Assembly: GCF_020535565.1 (NCBI RefSeq)
Contig: NZ_CP084758.1
Coordinates: 771,501-835,500 of the forward strand
Source of the DNA: Shinella sp. XGS7
Lineage (GTDB): Bacteria; Pseudomonadota; Gammaproteobacteria; Burkholderiales; Burkholderiaceae_C
Length of the DNA: 64,000 nt
Direction: 5' to 3'
The notes under the pieces were generated by a model, which was not told the DNA's origin, made no database searches, and was given only the letters and a program-made list of their open reading frames with translations. Shown here piece by piece: positions 54,948-64,000 of this stretch; the first letter of the stretch is position 1, and each line of letters opens with the position of its first letter. The translations under genes were made by a program, and so were the position numbers.

Positions 54948-55970
54948 GTGAAGCTCAGCCCCCAGCACCTCCGCAAGGCCCTGACCTCCCCCGCCGGCGC
55001 CTCGCTCAAGACCCGCGCGATGCTGCTGATGCTGGGCGTGGGTCTGTCGGGCGTGGGTCTGGCCAGCCTGATACGCACCCAGCACGAGGCCCAGCTCGCC
55101 ACCGAGCATGTGCTGGGCATGGCGGTGCAGGACCTGCTCCTGGTGCTGGCCCTGGGCCTGGTCTTTGTGCTGATGCTGGAGCGCACCCTGTTGCGCCCGC
55201 TGCGCCGCCTGGCCGAGCAGGCCCATGCTTTCGACCCCACCCAGCCGCCCCAGACCTGGCTGGAGCCGCCCCGGGACGGACCGCGCGAGCTGCAGCAGAT
55301 CAACCAGGCTTTCGAGCGCGTGCAGCAAAGCCTCGGCGCCCAGCTGCGCCGCGAGCAGCACCGTGCCGAGCAGCTGCGCACCGAGGTGGAGCAGCGCAGC
55401 CTGGCCCTGGAGCAGGCCCGGCTGGCCCTGGACCAGGCCCAGCGCGAGCTGGCCAGCCTGAGCCGCCATGACCCGCTGACGGGCCTGGCCAACCGGCGCG
55501 AGTTTGACGACGCGCTGCGCCGCGAATTCAAGCGCGCCCAGCGCCAGCAGGGCCTGCTGGCCCTGGCGGTGCTGGATCTGGACTGCTTCCGGGCCTACAA
55601 CGAGCGCCTGGGCCGCGCGGCGGGCGATGCCGCCCTGCAGGCCGTGGCCCGGCTGCTGGCCGAGCGCTTCAAGCGCGATACCGATCTGGTGGCCCGCCTG
55701 GGCGGCGAGGAGTTTGGCGTGCTGCTGCCGGGCTGCGACCGCGGCCAGGCCCAGGACCTGATGGAACAGCTGCGCGAGGCCCTGGCCGAGCTGGCCATTC
55801 CCCACCCCGCCAACAGCGCCCATGCCGAACAGCTCACGCTGAGCATCGGCCTGGCCAGCTACCGGCCGGCCCAGCCCTATCTGAGCCCGCAGGCCCTGCT
55901 GCAGGCGGCCGATGAAGCGCTCTATGTGGCCAAGCACGCCGGGCGCGACCGCCTGAGCCTGGCGGCCTGA
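54948..55970 (+). CDS. Membrane diguanylate cyclase (GGDEF domain)
   Basis: A 340-residue protein with two N-terminal membrane helices (about 23-42 and 60-80), a HAMP/coiled-coil linker rich in Gln, Glu and Arg (about 120-170), and a GGDEF domain with RLGGEEFGVLLPG. GGEEF is an active variant, and DALRREFKRAQRQQG marks the start of the domain. No clear RxxD inhibitory site was noted. The start is GTG at 54948. It is divergent from soxR and could link sulfur metabolism to cyclic-di-GMP, but that link is only positional. Confidence 0.88.
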   Translation: MKLSPQHLRKALTSPAGASLKTRAMLLMLGVGLSGVGLASLIRTQHEAQLATEHVLGMAVQDLLLVLALGLVFVLMLERTLLRPLRRLAEQAHAFDPTQPPQTWLEPPRDGPRELQQINQAFERVQQSLGAQLRREQHRAEQLRTEVEQRSLALEQARLALDQAQRELASLSRHDPLTGLANRREFDDALRREFKRAQRQQGLLALAVLDLDCFRAYNERLGRAAGDAALQAVARLLAERFKRDTDLVARLGGEEFGVLLPGCDRGQAQDLMEQLREALAELAIPHPANSAHAEQLTLSIGLASYRPAQPYLSPQALLQAADEALYVAKHAGRDRLSLAA

Positions 55971-55995
55971 GCCCCCTGCCAGGCGGGGCGCCGGT

Positions 55996-56814
55996 TCAGC
56001 GGCCGCGAGCCTGGGCTTCCAGCAGCTGCTCGCTCACGCGACGCGCGGCGCGCAGCACCAGGGTCTCGTCCAGCTGAGCCTGCGGCGCAATGACCCGGGC
56101 CACGTCTTCCAGCGCCTCGGGCTTGTTCATCAGGGCCCAGGCCATGACCGAGATGGCGCAGATGCTGCCGCGCTGCACCAGCTCGGGAATCTGCAGACTC
56201 TGCTGCAGCTGCACATGGTGGCGCACGCTGGCCACCGCCGCCGGGGCCAGGCCCCAGCTCTCGCACAGGGCGGCGCCCAGGGCGTCGTGGCTCACGCCAA
56301 AGGCCGTGTGCTCCAGCTGCACCAGCTCGGCGTCCAGGGTGGTGGCGCGCAGCATGGCGGGGTAATGCGCCGAGGCATGGCGGTAGAGCACGGCCTTGCC
56401 GCATTCCTCGAACAGGCCGGCCGAGTGGGCGGCCCAGGGGTCCACACCCAGCATCTGGCCCATGCGGCCCATCAGCAGGCCGCGCTGCGAGGCGCGCTGC
56501 CAGACCGGCTCCAGCTCGGCGGCCGGCGGGAAGGCCGCACGCAGGCCCATCTCGAAGGTGATGGCGGCGACCTCGCGCATGCCCAGATAGGTCAGGGCCT
56601 GGTGCACGGTCTGCACCCGGCCCTGCAGGCCGTAGAGCGAGGAATTCACCGCCTTGAGCACCGCGGCCGCCAGGGCCATGTCCGATTCCACCAGGGCGGA
56701 GATCGCCGGCAGATCCACCTCCTCGGCCGCCATCAGCAGGGACAGCTTGACCAGCACCTCGGGTTGGGTGGGGATCTCGATGTCGAGCGAACGAAGCTGT
56801 GGGTCTACGGGCAT
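55996..56814 (-). CDS. HDOD-domain signalling protein
   Basis: A 272-residue protein made mostly of one HDOD domain. Features are IPTQPEVLVKLSLLM, ISALVESDMALAAAVLKAVNSSLYG and VHQALTYLGMREVAAITF. The catalytic HD pair of true HD-GYP enzymes is absent, so it is a non-catalytic regulator, as usual for HDOD. ATG 56814 gives the domain start; the frame is open 19 codons further. It is convergent with the GGDEF gene with a 25-bp gap, another c-di-GMP-linked neighbour. Confidence 0.87.
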   Translation of the reverse strand: MPVDPQLRSLDIEIPTQPEVLVKLSLLMAAEEVDLPAISALVESDMALAAAVLKAVNSSLYGLQGRVQTVHQALTYLGMREVAAITFEMGLRAAFPPAAELEPVWQRASQRGLLMGRMGQMLGVDPWAAHSAGLFEECGKAVLYRHASAHYPAMLRATTLDAELVQLEHTAFGVSHDALGAALCESWGLAPAAVASVRHHVQLQQSLQIPELVQRGSICAISVMAWALMNKPEALEDVARVIAPQAQLDETLVLRAARRVSEQLLEAQARGR

Positions 56815-56854
56815 GACTTTTAACGGATTGAAAAGTTCAGTTCGAATGGTAGCG

Positions 56855-57616
56855 CTAGCGGAAGAAGGCATCCCAGCCCGTTTTCAGGATCAGTGCACTG
56901 ACCACCAGCACAAACATGCCGCGCACAAAACCCGCGCCATGCTTGAGTGCCAGGCGCGTGCCCAGCAGGCTACCCATCACATTGGTCACCGCCATGACGG
57001 CCGCGATATGCCACCACACATGGCCCTTGAGCGCGAACAGCAGCAGGGCCGCGCCATTGGTGGCGGTGTTCAGCAGCTTGGCGCTGGCCGAGGCGTGCAG
57101 AAAGTCGAAGCCCAGCAGACGCACGAAGAGGAAGACGAAGAAGCTGCCGGTGCCGGGGCCAAAGAAGCCGTCGTAGAAACCGATCACCAGACCGATGGCG
57201 CTGGCCAGCAGGGCCTCGACCCTGCCCTGGTAGCGCGGCTCATGGGTGCGGCCCAGGTCCTTCTTGGCCAGGGTGTAGAGCAACACGGCCAGCAGGATGA
57301 GCGGCAGGGCCTTGCGCAGGCCGCTGGGGTCCACCAGGGTGACGGCCCAGGCGCCGATGAAGCTGCCCCCCAAGGCCGCGCCGGCGGCGGGCAGCAGGGC
57401 GTGCCAGGGCAGGGTGACGCGGCGCGCGAACTGCACGCTGGCCCAGGCCGTGCCCCAGATGGCGCCGCCCTTGTTGGTGCCGAACAGGGTGGCGGGCGCG
57501 GCGCTGGGAAAGACACTGAACAGGGCCGGCACCAGGACCAGGCCCCCACCTCCCACGACGGCATCGACAAAACCGGCCAGCAGGGAGGCCAGGGCCACGG
57601 TCAGAAGTTCAAGCAT
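56855..57616 (-). CDS. TauE/SafE-family sulfite/sulfonate exporter
   Basis: A 253-residue membrane protein with about eight helices and the family pair of repeats. The motif GFVDAVVGGGGLVLVPAL at the start is repeated as GFYDGFFGPGTGSFFVFLFV in the second half. TauE/SafE proteins export sulfite, sulfoacetate or related anions. Being between the sox and sulfate-uptake clusters, a role in sulfite or organosulfonate efflux fits. A terminator and a palindrome lie upstream. Confidence 0.85.
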   Translation of the reverse strand: MLELLTVALASLLAGFVDAVVGGGGLVLVPALFSVFPSAAPATLFGTNKGGAIWGTAWASVQFARRVTLPWHALLPAAGAALGGSFIGAWAVTLVDPSGLRKALPLILLAVLLYTLAKKDLGRTHEPRYQGRVEALLASAIGLVIGFYDGFFGPGTGSFFVFLFVRLLGFDFLHASASAKLLNTATNGAALLLFALKGHVWWHIAAVMAVTNVMGSLLGTRLALKHGAGFVRGMFVLVVSALILKTGWDAFFR

Positions 57617-57637
57617 TCACAAACATCCGGCAGCACC

Positions 57638-57666
57638 AATAAAAACGGGCACCAGCCAGGTGCCCG
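57638..57666 (-). terminator. Rho-independent terminator of the sulfate-uptake operon
   Basis: CGGGCACC-AGCCA-GGTGCCCG hairpin. On the minus strand it is followed by TTTTTATTGG. It sits downstream of cysB and 22 bases before tauE, so it ends the sbp-cysTWA-cysB transcript and isolates tauE. Confidence 0.8.
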
Positions 57667-57671
57667 CGAAT

Positions 57672-57686
57672 GGTGACAGTGTCACC
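57672..57686. promoter_or_regulatory. Perfect 15-bp palindrome upstream of tauE
   Basis: GGTGACA-G-TGTCACC, 56 bases from the tauE start and just upstream of the terminator hairpin. It has the size and symmetry of a dimeric repressor operator; the regulator is not known. Confidence 0.4.
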
Positions 57687-57960
57687 GAATTCTTTTGTCT
57701 TGATTCTGAAAGCTTTGCTTTGTTTGTCTCCTCAGCCCCGCCTGGCAGCCGCTGTTCGCACATTGACTGCATCGAGTGCTTGGCAATGTAGGCACTTGAA
57801 CCCATGCACGCACTTGGGGTTTTCACTTGTGTGACGGCACCAATCAGGTGCGTGAGCCTGCACTCACTTTTCAAATATTCCGCATGAATGATGGCGTTCA
57901 GGTTAGCGACTACAAGCACGCTTTCCGATCTTTAGGGCGCAAGGCGAACGCCGAAGGCAC

Positions 57961-58886
57961 TCAGTCGGCCGGGCGCTCCAGGGCGGCGCGCACCACATCC
58001 TCGCTGAGCTCGGCCACGCACTCCTGCAGGAAGCGGTAGGCAAAGCCGCGCAGATAGTGACCGCGCTTGAGCGCGATGCGGGTGGTGTTGGCCTGGAACA
58101 GGGCCGAGGCGTCGAGCAGCTGCAGGCCCTGGTCGCGCTGGGGTTCGAAGGCCATGGCCGCCACGATGCCCACACCCAGGCCCACCTGCACATAGGTCTT
58201 GATCACGTCGGCATCCAGGGCCGACATCACGATGTCCGGGCTCAGACCCGCGGCGGCGAAGCTGGCATCAATGCGCGCCCGGCCGGTGTAGCCCTCGTGG
58301 TAGGTGATCAGCGGGTGCTCGGCCAGCTGCTCCAGGCTCAGGGCCCCGGCGCGCGCCAGGGCATGGCCCTCGGGCACGACCACGGCATGGCGCCACTCGT
58401 AGAAGGGAAAGGTGACGAACTGCTCCTGGGTCTGCAGGGCTTCGGTGGCGATGCCGATGTCCGCCTCGCCCGACTGCAGCAGGGCCACGATCTCCGCCGG
58501 GCTGCCCTGGTGCAGCACCAGATGCACCCGGGGAAAGGCGGCCTTGAAGCGCGCCACCACCTGGGGCAGGGCGTAACGCGCCTGGGTGTGGGTGGTGGCA
58601 ATGGTCAGCCGGCCCTGCTCGGCGCCGGAGAACTGCTCGGCCAGGCGCTTGATGTTCTTGGCGTCCAGCAGCATGCGCTCGACGATGACGGCCAGCTCCT
58701 TGCCCGGCTCGGTCAGGCCCAGCAGGCGCTTGCCACGGCGCACGAAGAGTTCCACGCCCAGCTCGTCCTCCAGGTCCTTGATGTGCTTGGACACGCCGGA
58801 CTGCGAGGTAAAGAGCGCCGCGGCCACATCGGTCAGATTGAAGTTCTGCTGGACCGCCTCGCGGATGATGCGCAGTTGCTGGAAGT

Positions 58887-58890
<4 letters not shown>
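57961..58890 (-). CDS. cysB: CysB/Cbl-type LysR regulator of sulfur assimilation
   Basis: A 309-residue LTTR. The [48 protein letters not shown] is the wording specific to CysB/Cbl, and the effector domain includes [32 protein letters not shown] and [12 protein letters not shown]. It should activate sulfate-uptake genes on sensing O-acetylserine. It is the last gene of the sbp-cysTWA operon and overlaps cysA by ATGA, so the regulator is made with its own target genes. Confidence 0.93.
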
Positions 58891-59913
<1,023 letters not shown>

Positions 59914-59917
<4 letters not shown>

Positions 59918-60799
59918 TGCACTTCCTTGCTCGCGAGGCTGGCGCGCCACTCGATGAATTGCTTCAGGACCAGGGTCACCAGGGCCAGCAGGGCCAGCAG
60001 CGAGGCCACCGCGAAGGCGCCGACGAAATTGTACTCGTTGTAGAGGATCTCGACATGCAGCGGCATGGTGTTGGTGAGGCCGCGAATATGGCCCGAGACC
60101 ACCGACACCGCGCCGAACTCGCCCATGGCGCGCGCGTTGCAGAGCAGCACGCCGTAGAGCAGGCCCCATTTGATATTGGGCAGCGTCACGTACCAGAAGG
60201 TCTGCCAGCCGCTCGCGCCGAGCGACGGAGGCCGCCTCCTCGTCGTCGCGGCCCTGTGCCTGCATCAGCGGGATCAGCTCACGCGCGACGAAGGGAAAGG
60301 TGACGAAGACCGTGGCGAGCACGATGCCCGGCACGGCGAAGAGGATTTCGACGCCATGGCTCTTCAGCCAGGGTCCGAGCGCGCTGCCGGCCCCGAAGAG
60401 CAGGACATAGACGAGGCCGGAAATGACCGGCGAGACCGAGAACGGCAGGTCGATCAGCGTCGTCAGAAAGGCCTTGCCCTTGAACTCGAACTTGGCGATG
60501 GCCCAGGCCGCCGCCACGCCGAAGACGAGATTGAGCGGCACCGCGACCAGGGCCGCCAGCAGGGTGAGCTGGATGGCCGAGACGGCGTCGGGCTCGATCA
60601 GGGCGGCCAGATAGGTGTCCCAGCCCTTGCGCAAGGCCTCGGTGAACACGGCCACCAGGGGCAGGATCAGGAAGAGCACAAAGAAACCCAGGCCCAGGGC
60701 CAGCAGGGTGCGGCGCACCCAGGGCGCCTCGCGCGTGGCGGGGTTGCTCTGGTAGCGGCCCTTGGCCGCCCCCAACGTGGATGTGACGGCGCCGCTCAT
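59914..60799 (-). pseudogene. cysW: Sulfate ABC permease CysW, frameshifted in the middle
   Basis: About 295 residues when both frames are joined. It begins [22 protein letters not shown] and has the CysW pattern [42 protein letters not shown]. It loses frame at 60226-60229, where four bases stand between EEAA and SLGASGW instead of three. It resumes with [36 protein letters not shown], the EAA-type coupling loop. DNA from about 60200 to 60480 has rhizobial codon style. It overlaps cysA and cysT by ATGA. Confidence 0.88.
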
Positions 60800-61686
60800 T
60801 TGCGCCCCTCCAGACCATTGCGGCGGGCGCTCCAGGCCTGCAGGCCGTTGATGGCCAGCAGCAGCACAAAGGAGAAAAGCAGCATCACGGTGGCAATGGC
60901 GGTGGCGCCCACATAGTCGTACTGCTCCAGCTTGGAGATGATCATCAGCGGCGTGATCTCGCTGACCATGGGGATGTTGCCGGCGATGAAGATGACCGAG
61001 CCGTATTCGCCGACGCCGCGGGCGAAGGCGAGCGCAAAGCCCGTCAGGATCGCCGGGGCAAGGCCCGGCAGCAGCACGCGGAAGACGGTCTGGAAACGAT
61101 TGGCCCCGAGCGTTGCGGCCGCCTCCTCCACCTCCCTGTCGATCTCCTCCATGACAGGCTGCACCGTGCGCACCACGAAGGGCAGTCCGATGAAGACGAG
61201 GGCGATGACGATGCCGGTGGGATTGAAGGCCGCCTTGATGCCGACGAGGCCGAGCACCTGGCCGACCCAGCCGTTCGGCGCATAGAGCGCGGCAAGCGCG
61301 ATGCCCGCGACGGCGGTCGGCAGCGCGAAGGGCAGGTCGACGACCGCATCGACGATGCGGCGGCCGGGAAACTCGTAGCGCACGATGACCCAGGCGACGA
61401 TGACGCCGAAGACGACATTGATGGCTGCGGCCAGCAGGGCCGCCCCAAAACTCAGCTTGTAGGAGGCCAGCACGCGCGGCGCGGTGGCCGCGGCCCAGAA
61501 GGCCTCGAAGCCATGGCCGGCCGCCTTGAGGAAGACCGCCGTGAGCGGCAGCAGCACCAGCAGCGAGAGGTAGAACAGCGTGAAGCCCAGGGTGGGCCCG
61601 AAGCCGGGCAGCACGCGGCGTGGCTTGCGCCGCGGCAGCGCGGCCGCCGCAGCGGCACCCGGTTGAAGAACGGCAGAAGAGCTCAT
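60796..61686 (-). CDS. cysT: Sulfate ABC permease CysT
   Basis: A 296-residue inner-membrane permease. Six helices include [20 protein letters not shown] and [28 protein letters not shown], and the coupling loop [24 protein letters not shown] is intact. The frame is unbroken here, although about 60980-61430 shows the same foreign codon style (CTC, GTC, GCG). It pairs with CysW to form the membrane channel and overlaps cysW by ATGA. Confidence 0.93.
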   Translation of the reverse strand: MSSSAVLQPGAAAAAALPRRKPRRVLPGFGPTLGFTLFYLSLLVLLPLTAVFLKAAGHGFEAFWAAATAPRVLASYKLSFGAALLAAAINVVFGVIVAWVIVRYEFPGRRIVDAVVDLPFALPTAVAGIALAALYAPNGWVGQVLGLVGIKAAFNPTGIVIALVFIGLPFVVRTVQPVMEEIDREVEEAAATLGANRFQTVFRVLLPGLAPAILTGFALAFARGVGEYGSVIFIAGNIPMVSEITPLMIISKLEQYDYVGATAIATVMLLFSFVLLLAINGLQAWSARRNGLEGRK

Positions 61687-61701
61687 GGCGATCTCGGATC
61701 T

Positions 61702-62715
61702 TCAACGTTTGGCATTGGCCAGCACCAGCTGGTCGTAGACGCCACCATCGGCGAAATGGGTCTTGGCCACGGCCGGCCAGCCACCCAGCAGGGAATCGAC
61801 CGTGAAGGTCTTCACCGTGGGGAAGCGCTGCGCGTGGCGGGCGGCCACGGCCGGATCGCGCGGGCGGAAGTTGTGGCGGGCGATGATCTCCTGGCCCTCG
61901 GGCGAGAACAGGAAGTCGGCATAGGCCTTGGCCGCGGCCGCCGTGCCCTTCTTGGCCACCACCTTCTCGACCACGGCCACCGGCGCCTCGGCCTCGATGG
62001 TGATGCTGGGATAGACCACGTCAAACTTGCCCTTGCCCACCTCGTTCTCGATCAGCTCGGCCTCGTTCTCGAAGGTCACCAGCACATCACCGATATCGCG
62101 CTGGGTGAAGGTGGTGGTGGCGCCGCGGCCGCCGCCGTCCAGCACCGGCACATTGGCCAGCAGCTTGCCCACGAACTCGCGGGCCTGGGCCTCGCTGCCG
62201 CCCTTGGCGACAACCGAGCCCCAGGCGCCCAGATAGGTGTAGCGGCCATTGCCCGAGGTCTTGGGGTTGGGCACGATGACGGCGATGCCGCTGCGCGCCA
62301 GATCGGCCCAGTCCTTGATGGCCTTGGGGTTGCCCTTGCGCACCAGGAAGACGGTGGTGGTGGTGTAGGGCGCGGCGCCATGCGGCAGGGCGCGGCGCCA
62401 GTCCGTCTTGATCAGACCCTTCTCGGCCAGCAGGTCCAGGTCGGTGGCCTGGTTCATGGTCACGATATCGGCCTCCAGCCCGCCCACCACGGCCAGGGCC
62501 TGGCGGCTGGAGCCGCCATGCGACTGGTTGACGCTCACGCTCTTGCCCGTGCGGGCCTGGTACTGCTTGGCGAAGGCGGGGTTGATGTCCTTGTAGAGCT
62601 CGCGGCTCACGTCATAGGAGACATTGAGCAGGGCCTCCTGGGCCAGGGCGGGCCCGGCCGTCAGGCCGAGCAGGGACAGGGCGAGCCAGGTCTTGCGGGC
62701 GGTAGTCAGCAGCAT
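61702..62715 (-). CDS. sbp: Periplasmic sulfate-binding protein
   Basis: A 337-residue binding protein that delivers sulfate to CysTWA. Signal peptide to about residue 26 ([17 protein letters not shown]), then [52 protein letters not shown] and [20 protein letters not shown], the stretches that build the anion pocket. The ATG has weak GAAA-rich spacing upstream. It is the first gene of the operon, 15 bases before cysT. Confidence 0.94.
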   Translation of the reverse strand: MLLTTARKTWLALSLLGLTAGPALAQEALLNVSYDVSRELYKDINPAFAKQYQARTGKSVSVNQSHGGSSRQALAVVGGLEADIVTMNQATDLDLLAEKGLIKTDWRRALPHGAAPYTTTTVFLVRKGNPKAIKDWADLARSGIAVIVPNPKTSGNGRYTYLGAWGSVVAKGGSEAQAREFVGKLLANVPVLDGGGRGATTTFTQRDIGDVLVTFENEAELIENEVGKGKFDVVYPSITIEAEAPVAVVEKVVAKKGTAAAAKAYADFLFSPEGQEIIARHNFRPRDPAVAARHAQRFPTVKTFTVDSLLGGWPAVAKTHFADGGVYDQLVLANAKR

Positions 62716-63136
62716 GCGTTTCTCGGGCGCCGGCCTGAGGGACCGGGTGGCGTGTCGGTGTTGTGAAGGACCGCCAGCGTGCCAAGAAGCGCTTATTCGA
62801 GGAAGAACAGTTTTTGTATTTGCTTATCCGGAAAAAGCTTTTCACGAACGCACCAAAGCGCGCCCACCCGGCCGGTGCGCGCGCAAAAAATGGCCCAGAC
62901 CATGGGCAGGGCGCTCCTTCGCCATACCCCTATGACACCCCATGAGCCGCTGCCCACGGTCTGGCCCGCAGTCCCGCCAGGCCGGGGCCTCGCGGGCAAC
63001 TTCTCGCTGCTGCGAAGAAGCTCCCTCCTTCTGGTTCTCAGGCTTTGCAGCCTAGGGCCGGGCGCCCGCGGTGACGACGAAGCAAAACGCCTGAGCTCCT
63101 GCGGCCGCTGCATAAGCCTGGGGACCCGTCCGCATG
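62716..63136 (-). promoter_or_regulatory. Promoter region of the sulfate-uptake operon and empty intergenic DNA
   Basis: An AT-rich island at about 62790-62845 (TTGTATTTGCTTATC on the plus strand) stands out in GC-rich DNA, 80-130 bases upstream of sbp. Such an island is where CysB would bind in a sulfate-starvation promoter, though CysB sites have a loose consensus. From 62850 to 63136 I see GC-rich sequence without a gene or clear motif. Confidence 0.4.
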
Positions 63137-63168
63137 AAAAAAGCCGCTGGGTCTCGGACCAGCGGCTT
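63137..63168 (-). terminator. Rho-independent terminator of the glycosyltransferase gene
   Basis: AAGCCGCTGG-GTCTCGGA-CCAGCGGCTT. On the minus strand the stem is followed by TTTTTTC. It lies 20 bases after the stop of the minus-strand gene at 63189. Confidence 0.85.
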
Positions 63169-63188
63169 CCAGGCGGGGCGTGGGGACC

Positions 63189-64000
63189 TCAATCGGCCCA
63201 GTGCTTCTGCAGCCAGGGCACGGGCAGCACGAAACGGGTCAGGTGCTTCCAGGCGCTTTTCTCCACGCGGCGCTGCGGATTGAAGGCATCCCGCACATGC
63301 TGCCAGCGCGTGGGGGGCTGGTCCTGGGTTTCGAACCAGCGACCGTCAATCACCTCGCCGGGGTTGGGTCCGCCGGGGAAGGTCACGATCTTGGCGCCCT
63401 TGGGCAGGCGCGCCACCTTGAAGTAGCGCAGCGGGAACTGCGGCAGGCAGTGCAGGCGGAAATGGCGGGTCCAGTGCTCGGGCCAGAGCTTGATGCCACC
63501 CGGCACGGATTCGGTGATGTAGTGCTGCTCGAAATGGCAGCGATCCGCCACCCCCTGGGGATCGGCACGGAAATTTGCCAGGATCTGCGGATTGCGCCCC
63601 ACCGGGTAACGGAAGACCGAGGTCTGGCCCAGGCGCTGCAGGGGCTTGGCCCAGTTGCGGGCCAGGATCACATCATCCGGGTGGCCGTACTCGAAATAGC
63701 CGTCGATATTGCCGACGATGGCCGAGTCCAGATCCACAAACAGGGCGGGACCGGGCTCCAGGCCCGGCACCTCAGCCCCCCAGAGTACCAGCTTGCGCCA
63801 TTTGCCAGGGCTGTTCTTGGGCCATTCACAACCCAGTTCGGGCAGGGGCTGGGCCACCACCTCGGGCCGCAGGCCGCTGGGATCGTCGGTCAGACACACC
63901 AGTTTGAAAGGACCGGTGATGTTGCGAGCCGCCATGGCATACATGCGGTTCACATATTCGGGGCCGAAACGGGTTCCCCACTTGACGACGACGATTTGCT
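63189..64000 (-). CDS. Glycosyltransferase-like protein, 5' end outside the window
   Basis: The frame is open to the window edge (VVVKWGTRFGPEYVNRMYAMAARN), so the GTG at 63953 is internal and the true start is beyond. The fragment has the nucleotide-sugar transferase order: KLVCLTDDPSGL, then the metal motif in ALFVDLDSAIVGNID (DxD as DLD), GHPDDVILARNW, and a C-terminal acceptor region ending PQRRVEKSAWKHLTRF. This resembles family 8-like or uncharacterised polysaccharide glycosyltransferases. Donor and acceptor sugars cannot be read. Confidence 0.75.
   Translation of the reverse strand, partial: QIVVVKWGTRFGPEYVNRMYAMAARNITGPFKLVCLTDDPSGLRPEVVAQPLPELGCEWPKNSPGKWRKLVLWGAEVPGLEPGPALFVDLDSAIVGNIDGYFEYGHPDDVILARNWAKPLQRLGQTSVFRYPVGRNPQILANFRADPQGVADRCHFEQHYITESVPGGIKLWPEHWTRHFRLHCLPQFPLRYFKVARLPKGAKIVTFPGGPNPGEVIDGRWFETQDQPPTRWQHVRDAFNPQRRVEKSAWKHLTRFVLPVPWLQKHWAD

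Larger units (their letters stand above)
57617..57960. other. 344-bp gap with lower GC between tauE and cysB
   Basis: This gap is visibly less GC-rich than the genes around it and has no convincing gene; a minus-strand frame of 100 codons has no family likeness. It holds the terminator (57638-57666), the palindrome (57672-57686) and, at 57910-57931, a segment closely resembling the end of the Illumina universal adapter read on the minus strand (AGATCGGAA, then AGCGT, then TGTAG in order, with small indels). Confidence 0.5.

Noticed and set aside
57617-57919. Minus-strand frame of 100 codons between cysB and tauE
   Set aside because: It contains the operon terminator and the palindrome, has no recognisable domain, and overlaps the adapter-like region.

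Overview
The window is high-GC bacterial DNA with dense genes, frequent ATGA/GTGA/TGATG stop-start overlaps and near-exclusive CTG leucine codons. The gene set is Burkholderiales-like: hpf-ptsN-hprK, fur/bamE-dapB-exbBD-leuS-lptE-holA, lptD-surA-rsmA next to amgK, a complete sox cluster, and a PEP-CTERM protein. The best guess is the Roseateles/Rubrivivax/Pelomonas part of the order. This is inferred from gene order and protein style, not from a search.

Layout. 1-3.7 kb: the tail of a membrane protein, a ferritin-like diiron protein, a candidate structured small RNA, corA and hpf. 3.8-12.7 kb: nitrogen-PTS and HPr-kinase genes, fur facing bamE, then a long forward run for cell-wall/lysine synthesis, energy transduction, leucyl-tRNA synthetase, LPS export and DNA polymerase III delta. 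12.9-18.7 kb: a signalling block (cupredoxin, GGDEF-EAL protein, TPR-GAF histidine kinase). 18.7-24.9 kb: small metabolic enzymes, including thiL-pgpA-pncC, and single-domain accessory proteins. 25-28 kb: an M16 peptidase coupled to a degenerate mini-ABC ATPase, and a frameshifted Kelch gene. 28.1-33.3 kb: a DctS/DctR-like two-component system divergent from the malic enzyme gene maeB. 33.3-34.8 kb: an accessory island with a secreted RNase Sa-type ribonuclease and a barstar-family inhibitor. 34.8-46.2 kb: uracil permease, rsmA, surA, lptD, amgK, a LysR regulator, a MurA paralogue, a periplasmic binding protein and a pseudouridine synthase. 46.2-57.6 kb: a PEP-CTERM phytase-like protein, then soxR-C-D-Y-Z-A-X-B reading leftward for full oxidation of thiosulfate to sulfate, with GGDEF, HDOD and TauE/SafE genes beside it. 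58-62.7 kb: the sulfate importer operon sbp-cysT-cysW-cysA-cysB. A truncated glycosyltransferase ends the window.

Two signals stand out. First, leuS, maeB and cysT/cysW/cysA contain internal tracts whose codon choice and, in leuS and maeB, protein wording look alphaproteobacterial (rhizobial), while their flanks look like the host. Frameshifts sit in or at the edges of these tracts in maeB, cysW and cysA. This suggests a chimeric assembly or, less likely, homologous replacement, and anyone using these genes should know it. Second, 1.60-1.75 kb carries four consecutive hairpins without a gene: a GNRA-capped stem, a stem presenting a 30-nt C-rich anti-Shine-Dalgarno-like loop, and a rho-independent terminator. 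This is a good candidate for an undescribed regulatory RNA.
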